Program-made: the position numbers and the translations under genes
DNA from: Dolomedes plantarius
Lineage: Eukaryota; Arthropoda; Arachnida; Araneae; Dolomedidae
Reading direction: 5' to 3'
Assembly: GCA_907164885.2 (NCBI GenBank)
Contig: OU015503.1
Coordinates: 69,130,780-69,194,779 of the forward strand
Length of the DNA stretch: 64,000 nt
Part shown: piece after piece, positions 1-11,100 of the stretch
Numbering within the stretch: the first letter of the stretch is position 1
Layout of the letters: every line of letters begins with the position of its first letter
The notes under the pieces: model-generated
The model's input: only the letters and a program-made list of their open reading frames with translations
The model's database searches: none
What the model was told of the DNA's origin: nothing

Positions 1-1140
1 AAGCCTTACACATATGTTCTTACCCTCTAGTTCAATTTTTGCACGATGCCCAAAACATATTCATCACTACAGTGTAGAACAGGAGATCATAGATTCTTAA
101 ACTACACATTAAATAATAAAAGGGTGGCAACTAGTTTAGAACTAATTAATAGTTCTGCTTTAGTATCTTTAGGTCTTACTGTATTTTCGAACACTTTAAA
201 CAGACTATTCCGTCTAAAATTCCTCGGCCTCTTGAAGAACACTTAAAGCGGTCGAAATTAGTTCCCAAAATTTCATATTTTCTTGTGTTTACTACCCAGT
301 TTCCCATAAGCGTTTTCCACACGTTTGTTGTAAGTTACAACTAAACAAATTGTTGAAAATCAATTGATAATCAAGAAATAATTAATTTCCGAAGTTTTGT
401 TCTGCATTATGCTGTACAGTATAGAAACAAATGTATTAGTTTTTGACTCAGTATGTGTTAGCAGTAGGCAGAAGCGCTATCAGAATCTCATTTTAGGAGG
501 GCTTTCTTATTTTTGATGGTAGATTTTAATTTCTGAATGCACTTGAGCAGTTTGATGAAAATTTGCACTTCAATAACACCTGATTTTCAAATGATTGTTA
601 TACTGCTAAACATGAAATTAAATGTTCCTTCTATTGAAATTTCAGTGCTTGCAAGTTGACAAATTTGTTAAGAAATTACCAGAAAAGGTCACAAAAACAG
701 GCATGACAACTAATCTCAAAACGATAGGCCGTTTAAAATCTATTCAGCTACGAGTTTACACGAAATACGGTTTACGTCAGATTTCCACTACTGTCATCTG
801 TAGGCTGAAAGATTAATCTTTCACTGATGGCAAAACAGTTTTAATATGTACACAATTGCCGCTATGTAGTTCTTGGAACTTGAGCAGTTTTAAAAGTTCG
901 TACATTAACAACAACAACAACAAAACATAACATTATTTGTTTATCTCAACCTTACTAAAATAGTGCGCAATGAAGAATTCCAAATAAATAATTACCAAAA
1001 GCTTGAAGAAATTCATTAAATTAACTCTCCAGCCGCGGACGACAAAAGAAATCACGTTATACTTATTCTATTAATCTCGCCGGGACGTGCTATTACCACG
1101 ACGCAGTTATTTGACACAAAAAATCACTTTGAACTGGAAT
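1..1140. other. AT-rich DNA without recognisable genes
   Basis: Short open frames at 46-246 and 622-816 have no domain, no biased composition and no neighbours that would support coding. I see a short (CAA)n run near 908-922 and nothing else that stands out. Probably intergenic or intronic. Confidence 0.5.
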
Positions 1141-1149
1141 ATGTAGGGA

Positions 1150-1640
1150 GACGTTTTCCCACCAACAATGCTTCTGGGAAATATTACTTCTGTGAAATGT
1201 GTATCATACCAACTTTGCTTCTTTAAATTATTACTCCTATGAAATGCTAATCATACCAACTATGCTTCAGGGATACGCTACTCCTATAAAATACGTATCA
1301 TACCATTTATGCTTCTGGGAAATATTACTTCTATGAAATGAGTATCATACCAACTATGCGTTAGGAAAAATATTACTTCTAGGAAATGCGTATCATATAA
1401 AATATGCGTCTGGGGAATATTACTTCTACGAAATGCGTATCATACCAACTATGCTTCTGGGAAATACTACTATGAAATGCGTATCTTACCAATTATGCTT
1501 CTGGGAAATATTACCTCCATGAAATGCGTATCATATCAACAATGCTTCTGGGAAATATTACCTCTATAAAATGCGTATCATACCAAGAAAGAGTCTAGGA
1601 AATATGAATACTATGAAATGCTTATCATTTAAAAAAATAT
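1150..1640. repeat. Minisatellite, about 48-bp unit, 9-10 copies
   Basis: A unit of 44-51 bp recurs, each time with a GAAATATTACTTCTATGAAATG-like half followed by CGTATCATACCAACTATGC. Visible anchor points lie near 1201, 1251, 1297, 1342, 1390, 1441, 1485, 1530 and 1578. Copies are diverged by point changes and 1-4 bp indels, so the array is not recent. No reading frame is kept through it. Confidence 0.85.
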
Positions 1641-1927
1641 TGCTTCTAGTAAGTGTTTTATTTCCTATACAATTTTCTTCTTTTTTTCATAAATGGGATA
1701 TTCGCGTTTTCTACAAGTTTTAAGTTCATAAAATTTCCATTTTTTTCACTTGTTTTAATCATTTTATGTTGCCTTGTCACGCCTGTATCACGTATCAAAT
1801 ACAGGTGACCCTATAAATACTCAATTATTTTCATAACAGGGCTGATTTATTTAACTATAAACTGAAATTGAACTCTTTATGTTCAATTGAACTGTTTAGT
1901 TCAATTGAAAGTACATTTAATTTGCCC

Positions 1928-2049
1928 TGTGATGTAGGTAAAATACACTTAATAATTAAAATTATAGCATATAATTAATAAATAACGGGCTTTATTTATT
2001 AATTATATGCTATAATCTTAATTATTAAGTGTATTTTACCTACATCACA
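1928..2049. repeat. Near-perfect hairpin, 57-bp arms with 8-bp loop
   Basis: The arm 1928-1984 begins TGTGATGTAGGTAAAATACA and is matched by the reverse complement of 1993-2049 with one visible mismatch; the loop is 1985-1992. It could be a small fold-back element or the source of a hairpin transcript. No flanking TA or TTAA duplication is obvious at the tips. Confidence 0.9.
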
Positions 2050-2839
2050 AAATGAAAAAACGTAACAGCCCCACCTGGCTCTTTCTGTTAAACTTCGATA
2101 CTTTTATAATGCGTTTTACATCCCTACCTGTCAAAACAATTTTTAACCTTTCTGTTTTTAATTTCCTCTTGTGATCTGATGCCAGGAGATTAGATTAAAA
2201 CTATTGCAGTATCGATCGCGAAATTCGTCTTTCCAACCTCAAACAGAAATTGACGGATAAAGCATGTGACCTCCTTACCGAGAGGTACTTCCCATAGAAA
2301 TGGAGGGCAATTCAATTTAAACTTCACTCTTCCCGAACTTCAATATTTGCGCAAAATGTCCGGGAGGAGAAATGGGATTGTTCTCTCTAAAGCACTGACA
2401 CATTCAGTCCTTTTTCTCCTGCAGTAATTTTCTGTATGGTACTAGTGATTTTATTTTTCTGTCGAAACCAGAAATTTTTAATAAGTGTAATTTATTTATC
2501 TGAGGCATTTTTTTTAATTAAAGACACTTCAGGGGGCGTAATACTGTTCTTCCTTGCTGTTTTGTGATCGAATGTCGATAAAAGATTGGGGTGTCCAATT
2601 TGAGATTTTCTGATATCCTGATTGTAAGTACGTACGAGTGTCGTTACATAGATAGTATAAAGATCTTGAGAAACGCATTGGATGATAAATAAAAAGAAAT
2701 AAAAATATTTGTTAAATATTCAGCCATTATACCGAGAACACAAAAAGCGAAAATTTACTTATTGACGTTATAAAATCTGGTAAAATGATGATATAGTAGC
2801 CAGTGCCAAACAAAATAATCTTTACAAGCTTATTTAGTA
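2050..2839. other. Unassigned AT-rich DNA
   Basis: No reading frame above background and no repeat that I can match elsewhere in the window. It contains a poly-T run near 2507-2517. Confidence 0.4.
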
Positions 2840-2914
2840 CTAGCTGAAAACCTGTACTTCACTACGGAGTACTTTCAAATTAAATACAATGGTCAATGTA
2901 TGCAATTAATGTCA

Positions 2915-3555
<641 letters not shown>

Positions 3556-3631
<76 letters not shown>

Positions 3632-3640
3632 ATGTATATT
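3556..3640. repeat. (TA)n-(TG)n microsatellite
   Basis: About 60 bp of TA followed by about 7 TG units, then Helitron-1 body sequence from about 3643. Confidence 0.95.
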
Positions 3641-4164
3641 TATAATAGATACAACGATCAATGTATGCAACTGATGTAAAAAAAAAAAGAAAAAATATAT
3701 TCATAAAAATCGTAAAGTATATTTTCATAGACAAAATAATGAAGAAGAAAATATTCAAATTAAATCTGATAGAACACAAAGAATATAGTACAGTTTGACG
3801 AACATTCATTTTACCATATTTTAATATTTTTTTGGATAACGTCCCATCCTTTGTCGCATTGGCAAGAATTTTTTTTCTCTATTTCGTTGTTATGCACTTG
3901 GCGCAAAATTAGTTGAAAGTATCACAAAAAGAAAAGAAACCACGTGATCAGCATTTAATAAATTAAATTCTAAAAATTAATCTTTAAAAATTCACCAAAA
4001 ATCAGAAAATGGAGGTAAAGATTCGAAACAGATCTCATTATAAAGGAATTTTTATGGTATTTCTCGTGATATAAATTTTATAACCCTCGAATTATTATTT
4101 TAAATGCAAACTTTAAAGAATGGTACAGAAACAGCTTAAAACTTCAATTAAAAATTTTTTTTAT

Positions 4165-4330
4165 TTTATTTCTATGTATTAATAAATACATTTAAAAATA
4201 ATTATTTATTAATACATAGAATAGTCAAATTTATATGATTCAACAGAAAATTTAAAAACATGGTACATAAAAAGTCCTTTTTATCTTGTAATTATAGTTA
4301 ATATACAAGTTAGACCACGAACATCAATTA
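4165..4330 (+). repeat. Dispersed repeat, third copy of the 14-16.7 kb inverted-repeat arm end
   Basis: The stretch around 4205-4300 (GATTCAACAGAAAATTTAAA, then a CATGGTACATAAAAAGTCC-type segment) matches 15347-15440 and the reverse complement of 16297-16400. At its left edge CTATGTATTAATAAATA near 4172 pairs with TATTTATTAATACATAG near 4204-4220, forming a small hairpin. Its other end is not defined. Confidence 0.65.
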
Positions 4331-4599
4331 TTTTCTTCTTGTATTTGATTTCAGGCAGAGAAGTTTGGAGTGATTTTAACTTTCTTGGCTTTTCAAATAG
4401 CGTCCATCTGGTATTTCCCCCTGTATGTTAGAAGTATCAAACAAGCCATATTTGCGTGATTTTACCGGAGCGAAAAGTTGTATCTCATTTAATGTTTCCT
4501 ATGTCAGTATTGTGCCAACATTTTATGTTCTTTTGCTTTTTCGTCTTTTTATATTTCCTCCATTTCTTCCATATAAAAGTAGAGTGTTGTAAAACCTAT

Positions 4600-5060
4600 G
4601 ATTTTTCACTCTTCCTTCAAGTTGAACTTCATTAATTTCTTCATATATTGGTCCGATAAATATCTGTTCTTTCACTCTTCTTTCAAGTTGAACTTCATTA
4701 ATTTCTTCATATATTAGTATTGTGCGGATAAATGTGTGTTCTTTCACTCTTCCTTCAAGTTGAACTTCATTAATTTCTTCATATATTGGTCCGATAAATA
4801 TCTGTTCTTTCACTCTTCCTTCAAGTTGAACTTCATTAATTTCTTCATATATTAGTATTGTGCGGATAAATGTCTGTTCTTTCACTCTTCCTTCAAGTTG
4901 AACTTCAATAATTTCTTCATATACTAGTATTGTGCGGATAAATATTTGTTCTTTCACTCTTTCTTCAAGTTGAACTTAATTAATTTCTTCATATATTAGT
5001 ATTGTGCCGATAAATATCTGTTCTTTCACTCTTCCTTCCAGTTGTATTTCTTGTATTTCT
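4600..5060. repeat. Minisatellite of alternating 72-bp and about 63-bp units
   Basis: Seven units begin near 4604, 4668, 4739, 4805, 4877, 4949 and 5020. The long form includes TTAGTATTGTGCGGATAAAT and the short form has TTGGTCCGATAAAT, about 9 bp shorter. Because both lengths are multiples of three, a minus-strand frame (4957-4523) stays open through it and reads as a repeating peptide. I see no start context, splice site or second copy to show that it is a gene. Confidence 0.85.
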
Positions 5061-5879
5061 CCCAATATTTGAATTATTCTAAAACAGTCTTACTATCTTA
5101 ACATGTTAATACGATGAAAATATTTCTTGCCATTCGTGTATTGCGGTGGAAATAACCCCCTGTATGTCTAACACATTTCTAGCACGTCAATATGAATGTC
5201 AGGTATTTATTCTAAAATTTTCTCTGCACCGTACATTTTTTTGCATATTACTTTTCCGACATATTTTATTGCATTTCCTACATTTCTTCCTAAGTTCATG
5301 TCGTTTGAAAACAACCTTCTATATTTTTCACTTATCGAAAGCATAAAAATGATTGTCACGCATTTCTTCCAGTATTTGTTCTGAGTCGAAATAAGTCGTT
5401 CTTTTCTTTTCTGTCACATTTTATTAAATTTCCTGACATCATTCTTTTATATAAGCCCTTTTAAATGTACCCCGTTTCTATCGCTTATTAGGAACGACAA
5501 AATAAATTCCATGCATATCTCCCGTATACATATGAAGTATGATCTAAAGCACCCAACTTCCACGTTCCAGGTGAAGATAATTGCATTTCCAGCATTTCTC
5601 TTTGTATATCTGCTGTGTGAAATGTCTGTTATCCGGTTTTCGAATAAATAGAAAATCGCGCATTACTATCCATACGTGTTGTGTACGAACAAACAGAAAA
5701 GCCAAATAAATGTAGAATAACTTCCTTTATAATTTTTATGCATAGGTTTATAGCTGAGTCAGGAGATTTTATTAGAGATAAGGTGAATACTTAGAAAAGG
5801 TTAAGAAAATTTTTAATCCAAACTCTATGTAAATATCATAAATTTAGGTGCAAAAACATGGTCCAATGATATAAATCAG
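5061..5879. other. Unassigned AT-rich DNA
   Basis: Short frames at 5146-5384 overlap in two phases and have no recognisable domain. The left part looks like decayed continuation of the preceding minisatellite (TTTCTTCC and ATTTCTCC motifs). Nothing else identified. Confidence 0.4.
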
Positions 5880-5909
5880 AAAGAATTAAGATAAATCAGG
5901 CCTATTTAA

Positions 5910-5951
<42 letters not shown>

Positions 5952-6605
5952 CGACGATCAATATATGCAATTGATGTAAAAAAATATATGTATTTATAAA
6001 AAATTAAGGGATATTTTTATAGACAAAATAATGTTGAACAAAATATTCAAATTAAATCTAATAGGACATACTAAAGAATATAGTATAGTTTGAGGAACAT
6101 TTCTTTTACTGTATTTTAATATTTTTTTGGATAATGTCCAATCGTCTGCCGCAATAGCAAGATAAAAAATATTCTTTTGTCTAGTTCATTGTTATGCGAT
6201 AAATTCATTCAAAGTACCAGAAAAAGATATCACGTGATCAGCATCTAATATATTAAATTCTAAAAATTAATATTTAAAAATTCATCAAAAATCACAAAAT
6301 TCAGGTAAAGGTTCGAAAAATATTTCATTTTAAAGGAATTTTTATGGTCTTTTTCATGATATAAGTTTTATAACCATCAAATTATTATTTTAAATGCAAA
6401 CTTATAAACATTTACTAAAGCAGATTAACAATTTAATTTAAAAAACCAAAAAAGAATTTTTCAAAAATCTTTCTTAGTGCATCCCTACACTATAAGAAGA
6501 ATCGCCATGCAAAATTTCAGCCCTTTTGGTCCAGCGGTTTGGCATGTGCGTTGTATATTAGTCAGTCAGTCAGTTACGGAACTGTATTGTATATATATAT
6601 ATATA
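5880..6605 (-). mobile_element. Helitron-1 copy b
   Basis: The right side, read on the minus strand, carries the family 5-prime region: CAGTTCCGTAACTGACTGAC near 6566-6585, then the GGCGATTCTTCTTATAGTG segment near 6500. The left side contains CGATCAATATATGCAATTGA next to a short TA tract (5916-5948), as in the other copies. The terminal CTAG is not preserved. No protein is encoded. Its 5-prime end lies in the (TA)n tract that also borders the next element at 6610. Confidence 0.65.
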
Positions 6606-6609
6606 TATA

Positions 6610-7533
6610 CCGGATGGCCATAATTAAACTGACAGTGCTCACAGTGTTCTGTAGCGCGATCTATTTGCGAGAATGACGCCACATTTTATAGGAAGATTAA
6701 ACAAGACGGGGGACGAAGGATTTCGCGAAAAATAAATTAGTTCCAAAAGTCACCGTTAGGGGAATATTTGGCGCTGTGTGATAGAAAATAGAGTGTTAAC
6801 AAATGCAAATTAATACGGAATAAAATTATCTTTTATTATGCACATTTTCTTATTTAGTTCAAGTGCAATATGGCAACCTGCCTGACTGAACCTACAGAGA
6901 ACCTGTTTTCTCAAACGTCGCAACCATTGCTTTTAGCCCATTAACTGACACAGGATCGTTACCTTTACGCATTTTTTTGTGCGTTCTAAAAGCACGAAGA
7001 GCGGCTGACGCGTTGCACTGGTTGAGGTAAAAGAATTTGACCAGTAACGCACACTCGACTAAAGAAGGAGACATTGCACATAAACTTTCAATCCGATTGA
7101 TTCGAAACGTAACACATTGCCTTTTAAAACCCAAGCAGCTGGCACTGTGCCAATGGATGTAACGTGAAATTTGAATAAAGAACTTCTTCTTCTGCTCAGC
7201 GTACGTGATATTGCAGATCACGAGACTTTATCGGTGTTTATGTAGATTTTACGCCTTTTTAAAAGTGTTGCCATATTGCACTTGGACTAAATAAGGAAAT
7301 GTGCATAATAAAAGGTAATTTTATTCCGTATTAATTTGCATTTGTTAACACTCTATTTTCTATTTCACAGCGCCAAATATTCCCCTAGCGGTGACTTTTG
7401 GAACTAATTTATGTTTTCGCCGAATCCTTCGTCCCCCATCTTGTTTAATCTTCCTACAAAATGTGGCGTCATTCTCGCAAATAGATCGCGCTACACAACA
7501 CTGTTAGCACTGTCAGTTTAATTATGGCCACCC

Positions 7534-7535
<2 letters not shown>
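6610..7535 (-). mobile_element. Fold-back DNA transposon with 268-bp inverted repeats (mariner-like, DUF4817 remnant)
   Basis: The left arm 6610-6877 and right arm 7267-7535 are inverted copies that differ by scattered substitutions. Tips read CCGGATGGCCATAATTAAAC on one side and the complement of a CCGGGTGGCC form on the other. Both tips are flanked by TA, consistent with the TA duplication of Tc1/mariner-type elements. Only about 390 bp remain between the arms, encoding a DUF4817-like fragment. Total 926 bp, so it is non-autonomous. A shorter relative is at 20235-20641. Confidence 0.85.
6892..7221 (-). pseudogene. DUF4817-like helix-turn-helix fragment of a transposase
   Basis: The 109-codon frame holds, from about residue 50 (MSPSLVECALLVKFF), a segment ending VATFEKTGSL. 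It resembles the DUF4817 helix-turn-helix at the N-terminus of a family of mariner-like transposases widespread in arthropods: a hydrophobic LLVKFFYLNQ helix, a RAFRTHKK turn and a terminal FEKTGSL. The DDE catalytic domain that should follow is absent. The first 49 residues are probably not part of the original protein. It lies in the centre of the inverted-repeat element, minus strand. Family assignment is from memory of the domain pattern. Confidence 0.6.

Positions 7536-7565
<30 letters not shown>
7536..7565. repeat. (TA)15 tract joining two transposons
   Basis: Thirty bases of TA separate the right tip of the 6610-7535 element from the left LTR of the Gypsy element. The target duplications of both elements are hidden in it. 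Confidence 0.95.
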
Positions 7566-7569
<4 letters not shown>

Positions 7570-7787
7570 GGGGAAGCAACGACCACAGCAGCATTGGATA
7601 TAAACATCCTTTATTAGTTAAATATTATAAAAATAAAAGTAAACAGCTCGAGAGGGACGTCTTCCCATCTCGGAGTACAGCGATCGTCTGATAAGGCGGG
7701 AATACATCATGCGGGCGCACGCACTGACGTCACACAGACAGTAGCGCCGCGTAACGTTTGGAGATGGAGATGGGATATAATTTCCCA
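7566..7787 (-). repeat. 3-prime LTR of the Gypsy element
   Basis: 222 bp, differing from the other LTR by a one-base indel (TGGGATAT versus TGGATAT) as far as I can see. On the coding strand it contains an AATAAA polyadenylation signal (complement at about 7609-7615). No clear polypurine tract adjoins it: the preceding coding-strand bases GATGGCCGAATA are mixed. Confidence 0.92.
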
Positions 7788-8107
7788 TATTCGGCCATCA
7801 TGACCGGAAAGGCGACCTCGCCTTAAGGTACACAGCAAAAATTTATCAAAAACATTAGAACACAGTTAATACAAATATAAAATAACAGTAAAAATGCAAA
7901 ATATAAAATGGAAAAAATGAAAATAGTGATACAATACCATAGTTGGCTGGAAATAAACTGGCAAAAAAAAACACAGCAAGTACGAAATAACTAAAAGAAA
8001 AAACAATATTAGTGTATGCACAGGAGAAAAAAAAATAATAAAGTTCTTGAGAGTCAATTGTCAATAGTCTGTTGTAAAAAAAAAATAAGTTCAGTAGAAT
8101 AAAAATA
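7788..8107 (-). other. Gypsy element 3-prime untranslated region
   Basis: AT-rich sequence between the gag-pol stop and the 3-prime LTR. Minus-strand frames at 7855-8064 are phenylalanine-rich and look fortuitous. No env or accessory gene is seen. Confidence 0.7.
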
Positions 8108-11100
8108 TCAAGTTATATGCTCAATGGTGTTGGACCAAGGTTTCAGATATTCTGCACAAGTTGATGTTTTCACTGGTCCGTCGAAGAATGCACACTTTTC
8201 AACATCATAAGTGTTGTTTGGTTTTACTTTAGTAATTTTATATGGTCCAAGAAATTTTTGTTTGAGTTTGAGACCAGGACGAAACTGGGTACGCTTGATT
8301 GCTACAAGGTCGTCGAGGTGGAAGGGGTGAGCTTGTTTGCGTCTCAGATTGTAAGTACGACGATTTTCGTCTTGAACCTTGCATATTTGTCGTTTAGCGT
8401 CTTTACGGAGATCATCACGTTTTTGGAGAAATGTAGATTTTATTTCCTCGTTGATCATATCAACAATTTTGATGTCATGGGGAGAATGCATTTTAGTCCC
8501 AAAAAGAATTTCGAATGGAGTGGAATTGATACTACGTTGGAAGGTGGAGTTGGTGATTTGTTGAACGGCTGGAACATGGGAATACCATTTTTCCGGGTTG
8601 TCGATAGAGAGTTTAGAAAGTACGGCAAGTGGGCCTAGATGGTCAATATGGTACGTGTGCAGGGGTGTGTCGTCTTTTTCGATGGGATGCAGCATTTCAT
8701 CTTGCTTTCCACGTTTTCTATTATTGAGGATGCATGTGACACAGTTATTGATGCATCGCTGTATTTTCTCTTTCAAGTTCGGGATAAAAAATTCTTTTTG
8801 CAACAGTTTGTGAGTGCGTAGTACTGCGAAGTGGCCTCGTTCGTGAGCTGCCTTAATTATTTTCGCCTGCATACCTTCGGGCACAACAAGTAAATCAGTT
8901 CCTTGAACAGTTTTATATAGCAGATTATTTTTAACTATATAGTCGTCATATGGTGCGGTTGAAAGCAGTTTTTTTATAGTTTCGATATGCTCGTCTGATT
9001 GTTGTGCTTTAAGAAGTTGTATAAGGACACTGTCCTGAATAATCATGCAACATGGGCTTCTACTAAGGGCATCAACGTGAGCCATTTTTGAACCAGTACG
9101 GTGTACGATTTCGTAGTCAAAGTCTTGAAGATACAATGCCCATCGAGCTATACGTGAGTTAAGTTCTTTTTTACTTAAGGTTTTCACAAATGCATTACAG
9201 TCAGTAACTATTTTAAAATGTGAACCAAGAACGTAGATACGGAATTTTTTAAGTGCTTCCACAATGGCGAGTACTTCAAGTTCGTAGCTGGTATATTTGC
9301 GTTCGTTGTCCGACGTCTTCTTGGACATGTAGTAGACGGGATGGAAACAATTATCTTCCTTGGATTTTTGTAGCAGGACTGCCCCCAAGCCATCAATTGA
9401 TGCGTCAGTGTGAATTTCAATAGGACTCTTTTGGTTAAAAATACTTAAAACGGGCTGTTGGGAAAGGAGGTGTTTTAATTTTTGAAATGCGGCTTTCTGA
9501 TCAGTCTGAAATTGAAATGGGGTGTCCTTACGAAGCAGATCACTAAGGGGTTTTGCTATGGTAGAATAAGAGGGAAGAAATTTACGAAAATATCCAGTAA
9601 GACCTAAAAAACGTTGGACATCTTTTGTGCTTTTGGGATCAGGATAATTAAGAACAGCTTTAGTTTTGGAGGGGGAGGGGAACAGTTTTCCGTGCTCCAC
9701 AACGTGGCCTAGAAATTCAATTTTGTTATACAGAAATTGGCACTTATTAAAGTTTATGTCAAGTCCATAATCACGAGCTACAATTAAAACAGTGTTCAGA
9801 CGTTCAAGAGCTTCAGACTCATTATTTGCTGGAATGATGAGATCATCCATGTATGGGAGTACAATACCTTTGGCAATAAGATCACGAAAAACGGCATTTA
9901 TGTATCGCATGAAAACAGAAGGACAAGAGCTTAATCCAAATGGCATATATCGGAATTGAAATTGACCTGAATGCGTCACAAAACTGGTGTAACGACGACT
10001 TTTTTCGTTTACGGGGACGTGAAAAAATCCATTACGCAAATCGAGTGTACTGAATATGTTGGCATTTTGGAGACGATCCAAAATATCGTCGATCAAAGGT
10101 AAAGGGTAATGATCCTTGACTAACTTACGATTTAACTGCCTATAGTCTATGCAAACTCTCGGCTGACCGTTCTTTTTACGAACGACAACGACTTGACTAG
10201 CGTAGGGGAAAGAACATGGTTCTATAATTCCATTTGTTAACCATTCGTCAATTTGAGCATCCACTATATCACGTTCTGCAAATGGTAAGCGTCGGGGTGT
10301 ATGGAAAATTGGCTTATCGTCAGTAAGCGTTATATCAAGTTCGATGTTTGCAGTTTTCGTTTTGTTAGGTTTGTAGGCTAACAATTGCTGTTCAACGTCA
10401 CTACGGGTTTGGCGAGAAATGTTAGGACCAATATCAAAAGAAGGAGGGTCGGCTGAAATTGTCATTACAAAATCGTCATGTGCGGCAGAATCATCAGGTT
10501 TTGAAATTTTGGAAAACATAGCACCGTCAGGTGTAATAGTTAAATTCGCCTGTTGGATTACATCGCAACCTAGTATGAGATCGAAAGTCATACAGTTATT
10601 TGGAACAACGGAGATATTCGCCGGAAAAATGTGATCATCTATTTTAATTTCGGAAGCAAAAGAACCAATGACTTTAGTTTTTGAAAAACCAAAACCAGTT
10701 AGCATAGTAGTGCTATTCGTCAACGGTGGTGATCCTAGTTTAATCCACGCGGAATGTTTAAGAAGTGTCGAATGACTGCCAGTATCCACTAATCCCGAAA
10801 ATGTATTATCAAAAATAACAACCGTTTTGCATATATTAGTGGGAGAAGTAACAACATGCACCGTGTTGACACCGTCATGCGTCGCGGAGCTTTCAATACG
10901 AGGAGTACGGCGGCAATCCGCGGACTTATGTCCAAATAAATTACAAGAAAAGCAAAGAGGGCCAAGAGAACGACTAGGGCACGTCTTTGAGATATGTCCA
11001 ATTGCATTACAATTAAAACAGCGTTGATGAGATTTAGATGAGCTAGCAACAGTAAATTTTGAGTCACGTCTTTGGAGTGCAGTGTTTGGTTCCGTGCAGC

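Noticed and set aside
4523..4957. Protein-coding gene with 24-residue repeats
   Set aside because: The frame follows from unit lengths divisible by three (72 and 63 bp). Flanking residues are low-complexity and there is no sign of selection that I can see.
7855..8064. env gene of the Gypsy element
   Set aside because: Only short phenylalanine-rich frames exist between gag-pol and the LTR; no signal peptide or envelope pattern of sufficient length.
8258..8813. Plus-strand frames inside gag-pol
   Set aside because: Antisense shadows of the polyprotein gene.
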